Source: Mesorhizobium sp. WSM4904
Lineage (GTDB): Bacteria > Pseudomonadota > Alphaproteobacteria > Rhizobiales > Rhizobiaceae
DNA length: 64,000 bases
Direction: 5' to 3'
NCBI RefSeq assembly: GCF_029674545.1
Contig: NZ_CP121354.1
Coordinates: 4,287,001 to 4,351,000 of the forward strand
Below are positions 1 to 10,369 of the stretch, in pieces. How positions within the stretch are numbered: position 1 is the first letter of the stretch; each line of letters opens with the position of its first letter. The position numbers and the translations under genes are program-made. The notes below the pieces were generated by a model. It made no database searches and had not been told where the DNA came from. It saw only the letters and a list, made by a program, of their open reading frames with translations.

Positions 1-1229
1 AGCTTCAGCTTGTCGGCGGCCTGGGCCAGAGAGGCACCCGAGGCGCGGGTGTCCTCGTAGCTGTCATGCACGTCGAGCAGGACGCGGCTTGCCTCGCCGA
101 GCGCCAGGTCCTTGCGGATCTGATCGGAGACTTCCGAAAGCGGCTTCACCACCTGCGGCTTGATCTCGGTAACGCGCAGCAGCACCGGGCCGAAGGCGCC
201 TTGGACCACCGGGCTAACCTCGTTGGCGTTGAGCGAGAAGGCCGCGTCGGCGACCGCCTTGTCGGCGATCTTGTCCTTGGCCAGCGTGCCGAGCAGGGTG
301 TCGGCCTGGGTCTTGCCCTCGGCGGTGACGATCTTGTCGAAGGTGGCGCCGGCCTTCAGTGAATCATATGCCGCCTTGGCCGCGTCCGGCGTCTTGAACA
401 CCAGCTGTTCGATGGTGCGCATTTCGGGCGTCGTGTAGCGCGCCTTGTTCTTGTTGTAGTCGTCGGCGACTTGGCTGTCGGTCACCGCCGTCGGGTCCAT
501 GATGTCTTGCGGCTCGAGCCGGACATAGGAGAACTTGCGGTATTCCGGCGCGGCATAGTTCTTCTTGTTGGCCTCGAAATAGGTCTTGAGCGCGCTGTCG
601 GATGGCGCCTCGATCGGCTGCACGAGCGTCTTCGGCAGCACGAGGTAGTCGATCGTGCGGTCCTCGCCGCGATAGAGCGCAACCGCCTTCAGGAAGGTCT
701 GCGGCGCCTTGAGGCCGTCGGAGATCGCCTCGACGATCTGCTGGCGCACCGCCACCTGCGAGCGGTTCTTGAGATAGTCCTCCGGCCGCATGCCCACTTG
801 GCGCAGCAGATATTCGAAGGTCCTGCGGTCGAACTGCCCGCTCGGGCCTCTGAAGGCCGGATCGTCGCGTGTCAGCTCGGCCAGCCGATCCTTGGAAAGA
901 CCGAGCCCCAGCTTGCGGGCCTGTTCGTCGAGGACGGCGCCCGAAACGAGCTGCGCGAGCACCTGGTTATCGATACCCAGCAGCTTCGCCTGCTCGTGCG
1001 TGATGCGCTGGCCATATTGCTGAGAGAGCAGGTTGATCTGGCGATCATAGGCGAGGCGGTACTCGTTGATCGAGACCGTCGTGCCGCCGGCGGTGATCAC
1101 CGAATGGTGCCCAGCCAAAGTTCCCGACAGGCGCCCGGAAATACCCCAGACGGCAAAGCTCACCACCAGCAAGGACAGCAACGCCTTCGCGACCCAGGTG
1201 CTCGCCGCGCTTCTCAATAAACCAAGCAT
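1..1229 (-). CDS. ppiD: Peptidyl-prolyl isomerase PpiD/SurA-like, inner-membrane periplasmic foldase (3' end outside window)
   Basis: The minus-strand frame opens at ATG 1229 and runs off the left edge, giving about 409 residues without a stop. The protein begins MLGLLRSAAS, then has one hydrophobic segment (about residues 12-30, VAKALLSLLVVSFAVWGISG), followed by a SurA_N-like region and the start of a parvulin-type domain (YTTPEMRTIEQLVF and then FDKIVTAEGKT). This is the PpiD arrangement: an N-terminal anchor with chaperone and rotamase domains in the periplasm, helping newly secreted proteins fold. It is divergent from tpiA, with a shared intergenic region of about 145 bp. The family assignment is firm. 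The symbol ppiD is the usual label for this layout in rhizobia, but I cannot see the C-terminus. Confidence 0.85.
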   Translation of the reverse strand, partial: MLGLLRSAASTWVAKALLSLLVVSFAVWGISGRLSGTLAGHHSVITAGGTTVSINEYRLAYDRQINLLSQQYGQRITHEQAKLLGIDNQVLAQLVSGAVLDEQARKLGLGLSKDRLAELTRDDPAFRGPSGQFDRRTFEYLLRQVGMRPEDYLKNRSQVAVRQQIVEAISDGLKAPQTFLKAVALYRGEDRTIDYLVLPKTLVQPIEAPSDSALKTYFEANKKNYAAPEYRKFSYVRLEPQDIMDPTAVTDSQVADDYNKNKARYTTPEMRTIEQLVFKTPDAAKAAYDSLKAGATFDKIVTAEGKTQADTLLGTLAKDKIADKAVADAAFSLNANEVSPVVQGAFGPVLLRVTEIKPQVVKPLSEVSDQIRKDLALGEASRVLLDVHDSYEDTRASGASLAQAADKLK

Positions 1230-1373
1230 GCTTACTTCCGATTTTTGCGCATTTTCGCATGCGCCGAGTCTGAAACAAGCGCAATAGCGTCCTTCCGGCC
1301 CACTGTCGATTGCTTTGTGGCTTGATTTTGGTAGTGAGGGCGCAGCCTTATGTCGCCTGGAGAACCCGACCCC

Positions 1374-2141
1374 ATGACCCCTGGAATCCGTCCGCTCGTC
1401 GCCGGCAACTGGAAAATGAACGGCACCAGCGCCTCGCTCAACGAGTTGAGGATGATCGGCAATGGCTTCATGAGCGGGCTCGATGCGGAGACGGAAGCGC
1501 TGGTCTGCGTGCCGGCGACCTTGCTTCACCAAGCCGCCGAGATCCTTTCCCGCACGCCGGTTCGCGCCGGCGGCGAGGATTGCCACCCCAAGGAGAGCGG
1601 CGCCTACACCGGCCAGATTTCGGCCGAGATGCTGAAGGATGCCGGCGCAAGCCATGTCATCGTCGGCCATTCCGAGCGCCGCGAGCAATGCGGCGACGAT
1701 GATGCGATCGTCAACGCCAAGGCATCGGCCGCCTGGCGGGCAGGGCTGGTGGCCATCATCTGCATCGGCGAGACGCGCGCCGAACGCGAGGCCGGAGCGA
1801 CGCTCGATGTCCTGTCGCGCCAGCTCGATGGTTCCGTGCCGGCAAGCGCCACCGCCGCAAATACCGTCATTGCCTATGAGCCGGTCTGGGCCATCGGCAC
1901 CGGTCTGACGCCGACCGCCGCCGATGTTGCCGAGGCGCATGCGCATATCCGCGGCAAGCTCACCGCGCTGCTCGGCGATGCCGCGGCCAGAATGCGCATT
2001 CTTTATGGCGGCTCGGTCAAGCCGTCCAATGCGGTGGAACTGCTCGGCGTCGAGAATGTCGACGGCGCGCTGGTCGGAGGCGCGAGCCTGAAGGCGGCCG
2101 ACTTCCTCGCCATCGCGGAAGCCTATATGAACGTGGCGTAG
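1374..2141 (+). CDS. tpiA: Triose-phosphate isomerase
   Basis: A 255-residue protein that interconverts dihydroxyacetone phosphate and glyceraldehyde 3-phosphate in glycolysis and gluconeogenesis. The active-site set is complete: Asn12/Lys14 in AGNWKMNG, His99 in VGHSERR and Glu169 in [11 protein letters not shown], plus the phosphate-binding [10 protein letters not shown] loop near the C-terminus. Length is normal for the family. I chose ATG 1374 ([14 protein letters not shown]) because it puts the Asn-Lys motif at the usual place and has GGAG upstream. An in-frame ATG at 1350 would add 8 residues with no family support. The gene is followed after 169 bp by secG, an order common in rhizobia. 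Confidence 0.95.
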   Translation: MTPGIRPLVAGNWKMNGTSASLNELRMIGNGFMSGLDAETEALVCVPATLLHQAAEILSRTPVRAGGEDCHPKESGAYTGQISAEMLKDAGASHVIVGHSERREQCGDDDAIVNAKASAAWRAGLVAIICIGETRAEREAGATLDVLSRQLDGSVPASATAANTVIAYEPVWAIGTGLTPTAADVAEAHAHIRGKLTALLGDAAARMRILYGGSVKPSNAVELLGVENVDGALVGGASLKAADFLAIAEAYMNVA

Positions 2142-2310
2142 CCGCAGAGGCCGGCTTACGCGGCAGAGGCAGGCTGAAATCTTTGCAGCAGCCGCATTGC
2201 TCCCCATATTCCCGGCCACGGGCTTGGAAATGCCACCAAAGCATTGTAAGGAGCCGCCTCCAAATCATCGGTCGTATGCGCGGCCGCGCAAGGCCTCGCC
2301 AGGATAAATT

Positions 2311-2808
2311 ATGGAAACCGTACTGATCGTCATCCACCTCATGGTCGTGCTCGCGCTTGTCGGCGTGGTGCTGCTGCAGCGCTCCGAAGGCGGTGGTCTC
2401 GGCATTGGCGGCGGCTCCGGTTTCATGACGGCGCGGGGCGCCGCCAATGCGCTTACGCGCGCAACGGCAATCCTGGCCGCGGCGTTCTTCGTGACTTCGC
2501 TCGCACTATCCATCATCGCTCGATACGGCGAGAAGCCAATCGACATCCTCGATCGCACGCCTGCCTCGACCACCAACAATGCCGGCAAGGGTGTGCTCAA
2601 CCAACTGCCGGGCTCGAACGGTCCGGTGGGCAGTTCGCAGCCCGCAGCGCCGGCCGGCGGCACGACGACCACGACCCCGCTTTCGAATGGCGCCACCACC
2701 ACGGCTCCGGCCACCGCTCCCGCCACCCAGGCGCCGGCGAATCCGACCGAGCCGCCGGCCGCGAACGGCGTCACCTTGCCGGTCACCCCGCAGGTTCCGA
2801 ACCAGTAG
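2311..2808 (+). CDS. secG: Preprotein translocase subunit SecG
   Basis: A 165-residue SecG that stabilises the SecYE translocon in the inner membrane. Two hydrophobic helices are visible (about residues 3-22, VLIVIHLMVVLALVGVVLLQ, and 51-70, ATAILAAAFFVTSLALSIIA), joined by the conserved Gly-rich loop RSEGGGLGIGGGSG. The C-terminal half is a long Ala/Pro/Thr-rich tail, longer than in the short E. coli protein but usual in alphaproteobacteria. The start ATG 2311 sits just before the first helix. SecE, its partner, is also in this window (47760). Confidence 0.93.
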   Translation: METVLIVIHLMVVLALVGVVLLQRSEGGGLGIGGGSGFMTARGAANALTRATAILAAAFFVTSLALSIIARYGEKPIDILDRTPASTTNNAGKGVLNQLPGSNGPVGSSQPAAPAGGTTTTTPLSNGATTTAPATAPATQAPANPTEPPAANGVTLPVTPQVPNQ

Positions 2809-3021
2809 CCGGGCAAGCATTGCTGCCGTGATCTGTTGTTCTTTGAACACAGTCGCGGCAAATGCTGCTTGATCACGAAGATTCAACCAAGCGTAGCGCT
2901 TCGCTCAGCTTGAGAGGTCCGCGGCTAATCGATTATAGATTGCGCGCGGCACTTTTCGGCGTCCTTGGGGGGCGCCGGGCGACGCCGTGGGCAACAAGCA
3001 TTGAACGATCGGATATTCGCC

Positions 3022-4140
3022 ATGCAGCTTCGCAGCTTCATTATTTTGGGATTCTGTGCCGTCCTCGGCATGGGTTCCGCGGCCTTCGCCTCACCGGCAA
3101 ACCTGGCCGCTTCGCCGTCGGTCGAGAAGACCGGCGCCATCCCCGTCGTCGCCAAGAGCGACGCATCGCAGCTGAAGCTCCTCAAGAAGAAGAAAAACCC
3201 AACCTCCGAGGACCTCGCCCAGATCAGCAAGCTCGAAGCCAAGATCGCGGCTGACAAGGAAGCGGCCAAGGCCAAGGCGCTCGAGGCCCGCAAGATGGCG
3301 ATGCGCGAGGCGGCCAAGGCCAAGGCGGACGCGGCTCGTCAGGAATGGCTATCCAAGAAGGGCACGTCGGCGGAAGTGGCCGACGCCAAGCCGATGAAGA
3401 AGACCATCAAGATCATCGCGCCGCTCGAAGCCTTGGCTCCGATCGCACCGATCCAGACCGACGAACCGATCCCGGCCGAGGCGATGAACATCACGGCCAC
3501 CGGCAACAATGGTGAGCTGCGCAGCGAGCAGCCCGGCCAGAGGCAGACGAGCAGCAGCGGGCTGTTCGCCGGGCTGTTCGGTGGCCAGTCGGTGTCCTCG
3601 ATCAGCTATCTGCCGGAGACCCGCGCGCTCGATTCGGCGCTCGCCAAGAAGGACGCCAAGCGGCCGTTCAAGGTGAAGCCGGAATTCGTGCCTCAGGACG
3701 TTACCTTCACCGGCTATGAGCCGGGCACGATCGTCATCGACACCAACGCCCGCCGCCTCTATCTCGTCGAGTCCTTTTCCACCGCACGCCGCTACGCCAT
3801 CGCGGTCGGCCGCGAAGGCCTGCAGTTCAAGGGCACGGTGGCCGTCGGCGACAAGCAGGAATGGCCGCGCTGGATCCCGACGCTGGACATGCAGAAGCGC
3901 GAGCCGAAGCACTACGGCCAGTACAAGGACGGCATGCCCGGCGGCGGCGAAAACCCGCTCGGCGCGCGCGCCATCTACCTCTATGACGGCAAGAAGGACA
4001 CGCATCTGCGCATCCACGGCACCATTGCGCCGCAGTCGATCGGAACCAGCGCCTCCAATGGCTGCTTCCGCATGATCAACGAGCACGTCATGGACCTCTA
4101 CAGCCGCGTCAAGATCGGCACCAAGGTCGTTATTATCTAA
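3022..4140 (+). CDS. Exported L,D-transpeptidase (YkuD domain)
   Basis: A 372-residue exported protein. A signal peptide (residues 1-23, ending SAAFA) is followed by a Lys/Ala-rich, probably helical stretch (about 50-110) and a low-complexity linker. The C-terminal YkuD domain (about 233-372) starts at GTIVIDTNARRLYLV. The catalytic motif is visible as HGTIAPQSIGTSASNGCFR, with His near 332 and the acyl-accepting Cys near 348. These enzymes form 3-3 peptidoglycan cross-links or attach proteins to peptidoglycan in the periplasm. I chose ATG 3022 because it begins directly at the signal peptide; the in-frame codon at 2965 would put a charged 19-residue leader in front. A strong terminator follows. 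Confidence 0.88.
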   Translation: MQLRSFIILGFCAVLGMGSAAFASPANLAASPSVEKTGAIPVVAKSDASQLKLLKKKKNPTSEDLAQISKLEAKIAADKEAAKAKALEARKMAMREAAKAKADAARQEWLSKKGTSAEVADAKPMKKTIKIIAPLEALAPIAPIQTDEPIPAEAMNITATGNNGELRSEQPGQRQTSSSGLFAGLFGGQSVSSISYLPETRALDSALAKKDAKRPFKVKPEFVPQDVTFTGYEPGTIVIDTNARRLYLVESFSTARRYAIAVGREGLQFKGTVAVGDKQEWPRWIPTLDMQKREPKHYGQYKDGMPGGGENPLGARAIYLYDGKKDTHLRIHGTIAPQSIGTSASNGCFRMINEHVMDLYSRVKIGTKVVII

Positions 4141-4179
4141 CGACCAATCGTCATCATCCGACGCGTTAATGCAAACTGC

Positions 4180-4212
4180 CGAAAGGGCCGGCACCGCCGG
4201 CCCTTTCGTTTT
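4180..4212 (+). terminator. Rho-independent terminator after the L,D-transpeptidase gene
   Basis: A perfect 13-bp stem (4180-4192 with 4196-4208, arm CGAAAGGGCCGGC) with a 3-nt loop, followed by TTTT. It lies 40 bp after the stop codon and separates this gene from pyrG. Confidence 0.9.
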
Positions 4213-4310
4213 GACCGCAAGAAAAGGCCTCTTCGAGGCCACCGGCGCCATTTTGAGAAAAAGCCCTCGCGGCGGTTTTTTCTCTGGCGGAATCAATCAG
4301 GCCGCGTTAA

Positions 4311-5951
<1,641 letters not shown>

Positions 5952-5973
5952 ACGGCCAGCTGGCGGATTGGCC

Positions 5974-6560
5974 ATGCAGACTTATGTCGCGCTGCTCTAC
6001 AGCATCATCCTCGGCCAGGGACGGCGCGTCGTCATGTCGGATCTCAAGGCAATGGCCGAAAGCCTCGGGCTGAAAAATGTCCGCACGCTGGTGGCGACCG
6101 GCAATCTGGTCTTCGAGGCACGCACGACCAAGATTTCCGTTCTCGAACAACGGCTGGAGAGCGCTTTCGAGGAAACCTTCGGCCGCCATGTCGACATCAT
6201 CGTGCGCGGTGCCGAAGCTTGGCTGAAACTCGCAGCAGGCAATCCATTCCCGGACGAATCCGCCGATGCAGGCGACCAGTCGCGGTGCGGGTGATGCGCA
6301 AGTCTGCCCCGGCGGATGCGGTTGAAGCGCTCCAGGCCTATGCAGCCAAGGACGAGAAGGTGCTTTTGGTCGACGGCGATATCTGGGTGGTCTTTTCCCG
6401 CGAAAGACCAAGCTCGCGGCTGCTCGCCGCCTCCAATCACAAGCGCATGGGCGTCGGCACCTCGCGCAACTGGAATACGGTGCGCAGGCTGGCCGAGATG
6501 GTAGGCAGTGCCTTCCCTTCTCCCCCTGTGGGAGAAGGTGGCCGCGAAGCGGCCGGATGA
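5974..6560 (+). pseudogene. DUF1697 family gene with a frameshift near 6278
   Basis: Two adjacent frames together encode one DUF1697 protein of about 195 residues. The first frame (from ATG 5974, MQTYVALLYSIILG) carries the N-terminal half with VRTLVATGNLVFEA and ends at a TGA at 6292-6294. The second frame resumes the family pattern from about 6279 (VAVRVMRKSAP) and ends in the typical SRNWNTVRRLAEM. Moving back one base at GAC CAG|GTC joins them, which fits a single-base deletion. The last residues after LAEM run into an inverted-repeat element that provides the stop, so the 3' end may also have been altered. Function of the family is not established. It could still be a sequencing error. 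Confidence 0.75.
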
Positions 6561-6663
6561 GGGGTGTTCCAGGGAACGCCATCGTCTCACTCCGCTGGAA
6601 CACCCCTCATCCCTCTCGGCGCTATCGCGCCGATCCACCTTCTCCCACAAGGGGAGAAGGGGA
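6513..6663. repeat. Long rhizobial-type palindromic intergenic repeat
   Basis: A 151-bp nested inverted repeat. The outer arms (about 6513-6541 and 6635-6663) are nearly complementary and each contains its own small hairpin of the CTTCTCCCC/GGGAGAAG type. The inner arms 6558-6572 and 6595-6609 (TGAGGGGTGTTCCAG and its complement) match perfectly over 15 bp. It overlaps the 3' end of the DUF1697 gene and lies just downstream of the convergent NCS1 permease. A relative with the same CTTCTCCCC and GGATGAGGGG words is at 35638-35763. Such elements may act as bidirectional transcript ends. Confidence 0.85.
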
Positions 6664-6672
6664 ACAGTGCGG

Positions 6673-8130
6673 TCAGGCCTTCGCCGTCTTCGCCCCGGCA
6701 CCGAGCGCCATGGTGCGCAGCACGTAGTAGACGGCGCCCGCGATCGCCACGCCGAAGAACCAGCCATAGACGCCCCACCAGGACGGCAGCCAGTTGGTGA
6801 AGTTGGGCAGGATCGAGGAGAAGATCGCGCCGATGCCGGCGGCGATGAAGGCGTTGACGTGCCAGCCGCCCTGGAAGCGGAACTCGCCGTCTTCGCGGTA
6901 GAGCGCGTTGACGTCGACGTCGCTCTTCCGGATCAGATAGTAGTCGACCATCATCACGCCGAAGATCGGCCCCATCGTCGCGCCGATGATGTTGACGAAG
7001 GAAGCAGCGCTGCCTTCCCACGGCGCGAAGGGGTAGAGCACAAGTGCAATCAACGCAGCGATATAGCCGCCCTTCTTGAAGTCGATCTGGCGCGGGAAGA
7101 CGTTGGAGAAGTCGAAGGCCGGCGAGACGAAGTTCGCCACCACGTTGATGCCCAGCGTCGCCACCGCGAAGGTCAGCGCCGCGAGAGCCGCCAGGAACCA
7201 GCTGTCGAACTTGGCCGAGATCTGGTCGGGATGGAGGAGCACCTCATGATAGACGTCGTAGGCGGCGATCGTGGTGACGCCGGCGACCAGCGAGAACAGG
7301 ATCAGGTTGACCGGCAGGCCCCAGATGTTGCCCTTGCGCAGCGCCGCGTTGTCCGGCGCGTAGCGGGCGAAGTCGCAGAAGTTGAGGTAGAGCGCCGAGA
7401 AATAGGTCACCCAGATCGCCGCCACCGCGAACAGCGCCGTCCACGATCCCGGCTCGCCGGGCACGCCGGCATCCTTGGTCTTGTCGAGCAGCACGTCCAT
7501 CGGGATGTCGCTGGTGAAGGCGAAGGTGCCTGACTTAACACAGAGATAGACCGCAAGGATCAGCATCATCACCCACACGGCGGGGCCGGCCCAATCCTGG
7601 AAGCGGCGCACCGTTTCCATGCCCTTCTGGATGATCAGGAGCTGCAGCGCCCAGATGACGACGAAGCAGATTACCTCGAGGGTGGAATGGCCGAGGAGGT
7701 GCGAGCTCTTGTTGAATTCGTCGAACCACTGCAGCCGCGTCAGCAGCGCGACGATCGCGCCCGATGCCGCCGCTGTCTGCGCGCCGTACCAGAAGCAGGC
7801 GACGACGGCGCGCACCAGCGCCGGGATGTTGGCGCCCCAGATGCCGAAGGAAGCCCGAGCGAGCACGGGGTAGGGCACGCCTGTCTTCACGCCGGCATAG
7901 CCGACCAGGTTCATCAGCGCGTAGATGATCAGCGAACCGATGCCGATGGCGATGATGAAGTTGACGAAGCCGCCGCAGAACAGGAACAGACTTGCGGCGA
8001 GATAATAGCCCCAGAGGCTGTGGACGTCGGACGTCCACACGTTGAAGATCGAAAACGGCCCCCAGTTCCTGACCGTTGCCGGGGCCAGATCTTCATTGTA
8101 GAGGCCGGGCGATGCGCCTTGTATGGTCAT
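6673..8130 (-). CDS. NCS1-family nucleobase:cation symporter
   Basis: A 485-residue polytopic inner-membrane transporter of the NCS1 family (purine, cytosine, uracil, hydantoin or allantoin uptake, driven by Na+ or H+). The N-terminus has the family pattern LAPATVRNWGPFSIFNVWTS, followed by about twelve hydrophobic segments. The stretch GVKTGVPYPVLARASFG is the characteristic conserved loop. The substrate cannot be read from the sequence. I chose ATG 8130 (MTIQGASPGLYNEDL), which has AAAGGGGAAC upstream, over a longer reading from 8166. It stands alone, with its 3' end next to the long palindromic repeat at 6513-6663 and a divergent DUF982 gene upstream. Confidence 0.88.
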   Translation of the reverse strand: MTIQGASPGLYNEDLAPATVRNWGPFSIFNVWTSDVHSLWGYYLAASLFLFCGGFVNFIIAIGIGSLIIYALMNLVGYAGVKTGVPYPVLARASFGIWGANIPALVRAVVACFWYGAQTAAASGAIVALLTRLQWFDEFNKSSHLLGHSTLEVICFVVIWALQLLIIQKGMETVRRFQDWAGPAVWVMMLILAVYLCVKSGTFAFTSDIPMDVLLDKTKDAGVPGEPGSWTALFAVAAIWVTYFSALYLNFCDFARYAPDNAALRKGNIWGLPVNLILFSLVAGVTTIAAYDVYHEVLLHPDQISAKFDSWFLAALAALTFAVATLGINVVANFVSPAFDFSNVFPRQIDFKKGGYIAALIALVLYPFAPWEGSAASFVNIIGATMGPIFGVMMVDYYLIRKSDVDVNALYREDGEFRFQGGWHVNAFIAAGIGAIFSSILPNFTNWLPSWWGVYGWFFGVAIAGAVYYVLRTMALGAGAKTAKA

Positions 8131-8435
8131 TGCAAGTGTTCCCCTTTGAGAAAAACGCGCCCTCACGCGTTAACCGTCGAGGTTAAGCCTGACGCAGGGG
8201 AACCGGCAAGCAACCCATTTGCCGGCTTTCGCCTTAAAGACATTCAATGAGAATCACCGTTATCGCCGACCAAGGCTTATGATGACTGAGTCGGCCCGAG
8301 CCTTGTGGCTGTGACCGGACGCCAACCGCCCGGTTCCGAACTTTTTCGGACGGCAACCAAATTTGTTTGGAACCAAACCGCCGGACGTGCGTTTATTCGG
8401 GTTCGGCCGCCTTGCGGTCGACCGGGAGGATAACG
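8131..8435. promoter_or_regulatory. Divergent control region between NCS1 permease and DUF982 gene
   Basis: This 305-bp gap holds no gene I can support. It must contain the promoters of both flanking genes, which point away from each other. The clearest structure is the inverted repeat GTTTGGAACCAAAC (8365-8378, perfect 6-bp arms around AA), preceded by a partial copy of the same half-site (CCAAA at 8357-8361). It lies about 60 bp before the DUF982 start and is a candidate operator. No convincing -35/-10 pair was identified. Confidence 0.35.
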
Positions 8436-8738
8436 ATGGATCGCTTGCATTTCTTTACCCCAGTGCGAATCGCGCGTGGGCAGGGATACCCCTTGGAGGA
8501 AGTCGATAGCGTCTCCGAAGCGATGGTGTTCCTGCGGAAGTGGCCAACGGGCAGACGCGGCCCGGTTTATCAATGCGCCCTGAATTGCTGCTCGGCGGCG
8601 ATGGCGGGCACCATGTCGGCCGAGGAAGCGAGAAAGGCCTTTGTCGGCTTTGCCCGCATCACCCGGCTTCTCGACGATGACATGGCGTTGCCCTTGGGTG
8701 GCACGTCCATGGACAATGTCTACGCCCTGAGGCGATAG
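8436..8738 (+). CDS. DUF982 domain protein
   Basis: A 100-residue cytosolic protein of the DUF982 family, small proteins found in large numbers in rhizobia with no assigned biochemical role. Visible family features are the PVRIARGQGYPLEEVDSVSEA start, the FLRKWPTGRRGPVYQCALN core and the helix AEEARKAFVGFARI. The start at ATG 8436 is supported by a strong GGGAGGA ribosome-binding site 6 nt upstream. It is monocistronic, ended by a hairpin at 8786-8814. Confidence 0.85.
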   Translation: MDRLHFFTPVRIARGQGYPLEEVDSVSEAMVFLRKWPTGRRGPVYQCALNCCSAAMAGTMSAEEARKAFVGFARITRLLDDDMALPLGGTSMDNVYALRR

Positions 8739-8785
8739 CTGGCTCGATTCTCCGGCAGCTCCTGTCTGCTGGACGCGCTGTGTTG

Positions 8786-8825
8786 CGCGGCGTTGGCCTT
8801 AGGCCAACGCCGCGTGATGTTTTGC
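8786..8825. terminator. Hairpin terminator between convergent genes
   Basis: A nearly perfect palindrome: CGCGGCGTTGGCC (8786-8798) pairs with GGCCAACGCCGCG (8802-8814), 13 bp, then TGATGTTTT on the plus strand. It lies between the DUF982 gene and the convergent membrane-fusion gene and could stop transcription from both sides, most clearly the plus strand. Confidence 0.75.
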
Positions 8826-8845
8826 ATTCTTTGCCACCCGTTGTT

Positions 8846-10366
8846 TCAATTTTCCCTGAAAGTGCGCGTGAGAGAGGCCTCGACCGGAGCCAGCATATAG
8901 TCGAGCAAGGTGTGCTCTCCGGTCAGGATCATGACTTCCGCGGGCATGCCGGGGGACAAGCGGATATCACGCAGCTGTCCGAGGTCGGCCGTGTCGACCT
9001 TCACCTTGGCGAGGAAATAGGGCTCGCCGGTTTTCTCGTCGGTCAACCGGTCGGCCGACACCGAGGTGAGCAGGCCATGGATCTGCGGCAGATGTCTGCT
9101 CGGATAGGCCGTCAGCACCACGCGGGCGGGCATGTCCGGATGCACCACGTCGATATCCGCCGGCTTGATGCGCGAATCGATGACCAAATTGGGCTCGTTG
9201 GGGACGATATCGAGAAGCGGCTGGCCGCTCGCGATCACGCCCGATTCGGTCGTCACCCGCAGGTTCATCACCGTCCCGGCTATCGGCGCGACGATGTCGG
9301 TTCTTGCCAGCACATCTTCGCGCGAGGGCAATTGGCTGCGCAGTTCGGCGAGGTCCCCGCGCACTTTGGCGAGATCCTCGTTGGCCGTCTCGCTGTCCTG
9401 CTGGCGCAGGTTGAGGAGCTGGAACTCGGTCTCGCCGATCTGCTGGTCGTTGTGCGCCACCTGTGCTCGGTTCGTCGCCTGATTGGCGCGGATGTCGGCC
9501 TGTGCGCGCTGCAGAGCCAATATCCGTGGTAGGCGTTCAAGGCCCTTCTTATACATCTGCTGCGCGGAGGCGATCTCCTGGTCGATGAGGCCGAGTTGCT
9601 CGGCCTGGGCGGCGATCACCTCCCTCGATCCCGTGCTCTGCTCGTTGATCTGCGCAATGCGCTTTTCCAGGATATGCGTGCGTCCTTCGCGGGTCGCGAG
9701 GCGGCTGTCGAGCAGTGCCTGCTCCTCGACGACCACCTTTCGCGCCAGATCGCTATCGGTCGATATCAGCTCCTTGGGAAAGACGATCTGGTCTTGGCCG
9801 GAAAGCTCGGCGACCAGGCGGGCCTCGGTCGCCAGAAGGCGGATGTAGCGTGTCTGCAATTCGTCGTAGTGTCCCTGAGCCTGCGTTGTCTTCAGGCTGA
9901 TAAGCACTTGGCCGGCGCCGACCTTGTCGCCTTCCTTGACATAGATCTTGCCGATGATGCCGCCCTCCAGATGCTGGACCGTCTTGCGGTAGCCTTCCGG
10001 ACTGACGACACCATTGGCGACGACGGCGCTTGCCAGAAGGGCGACGCTGGACCACACCGCGACGCCGCCGACGAAGACGATCGCCGAGACGTAGCCCAAC
10101 ATACGCGCGGGCCGCGTCCGCTGCTTCAGGTTGCGTCTGCTGGCACGGTAAGCATGCGACCGTCGCGGGACCGGCTTTGCACTTGCAATCAGAAGTACGA
10201 CCAGCGCGCCGACAGCTGCGGCCATGGCGATGCGTGACGACCGATCCAGCCCGCCGAACCAAACCGACACCGTGGCGATCAGGTCGCCGGCGGAGGCGAT
10301 GAGTTCCCGCAGGCTGTCCGCCAGCCCGAGCAGGATCGTCGAGAAGCCCTTAAATCGATCGTCCAT
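8846..10366 (-). CDS. Type I secretion membrane-fusion protein (HlyD/PrtE family)
   Basis: A 506-residue periplasmic adaptor that links an inner-membrane ABC exporter to an outer-membrane TolC-like channel. A cytoplasmic N-terminus with a first hydrophobic segment (about residues 43-63) is followed by a second membrane segment around 90-115 (LGYVSAIVFVGGVAVW), a biotinyl-lipoyl-like half (HLEGGIIGKIYVKEGDKV), a long coiled coil (about 160-320) and the C-terminal HlyD beta-barrel region ending at LLDYMLAPVEASLTRTFREN. The ATG lies 3 nt after the stop of the ABC transporter gene, so the two are translated together. The double membrane segment makes it longer than usual for the family at its N-terminus. 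No TolC homologue is nearby. Confidence 0.92.
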   Translation of the reverse strand: MDDRFKGFSTILLGLADSLRELIASAGDLIATVSVWFGGLDRSSRIAMAAAVGALVVLLIASAKPVPRRSHAYRASRRNLKQRTRPARMLGYVSAIVFVGGVAVWSSVALLASAVVANGVVSPEGYRKTVQHLEGGIIGKIYVKEGDKVGAGQVLISLKTTQAQGHYDELQTRYIRLLATEARLVAELSGQDQIVFPKELISTDSDLARKVVVEEQALLDSRLATREGRTHILEKRIAQINEQSTGSREVIAAQAEQLGLIDQEIASAQQMYKKGLERLPRILALQRAQADIRANQATNRAQVAHNDQQIGETEFQLLNLRQQDSETANEDLAKVRGDLAELRSQLPSREDVLARTDIVAPIAGTVMNLRVTTESGVIASGQPLLDIVPNEPNLVIDSRIKPADIDVVHPDMPARVVLTAYPSRHLPQIHGLLTSVSADRLTDEKTGEPYFLAKVKVDTADLGQLRDIRLSPGMPAEVMILTGEHTLLDYMLAPVEASLTRTFREN

Positions 10367-10369
10367 GGC

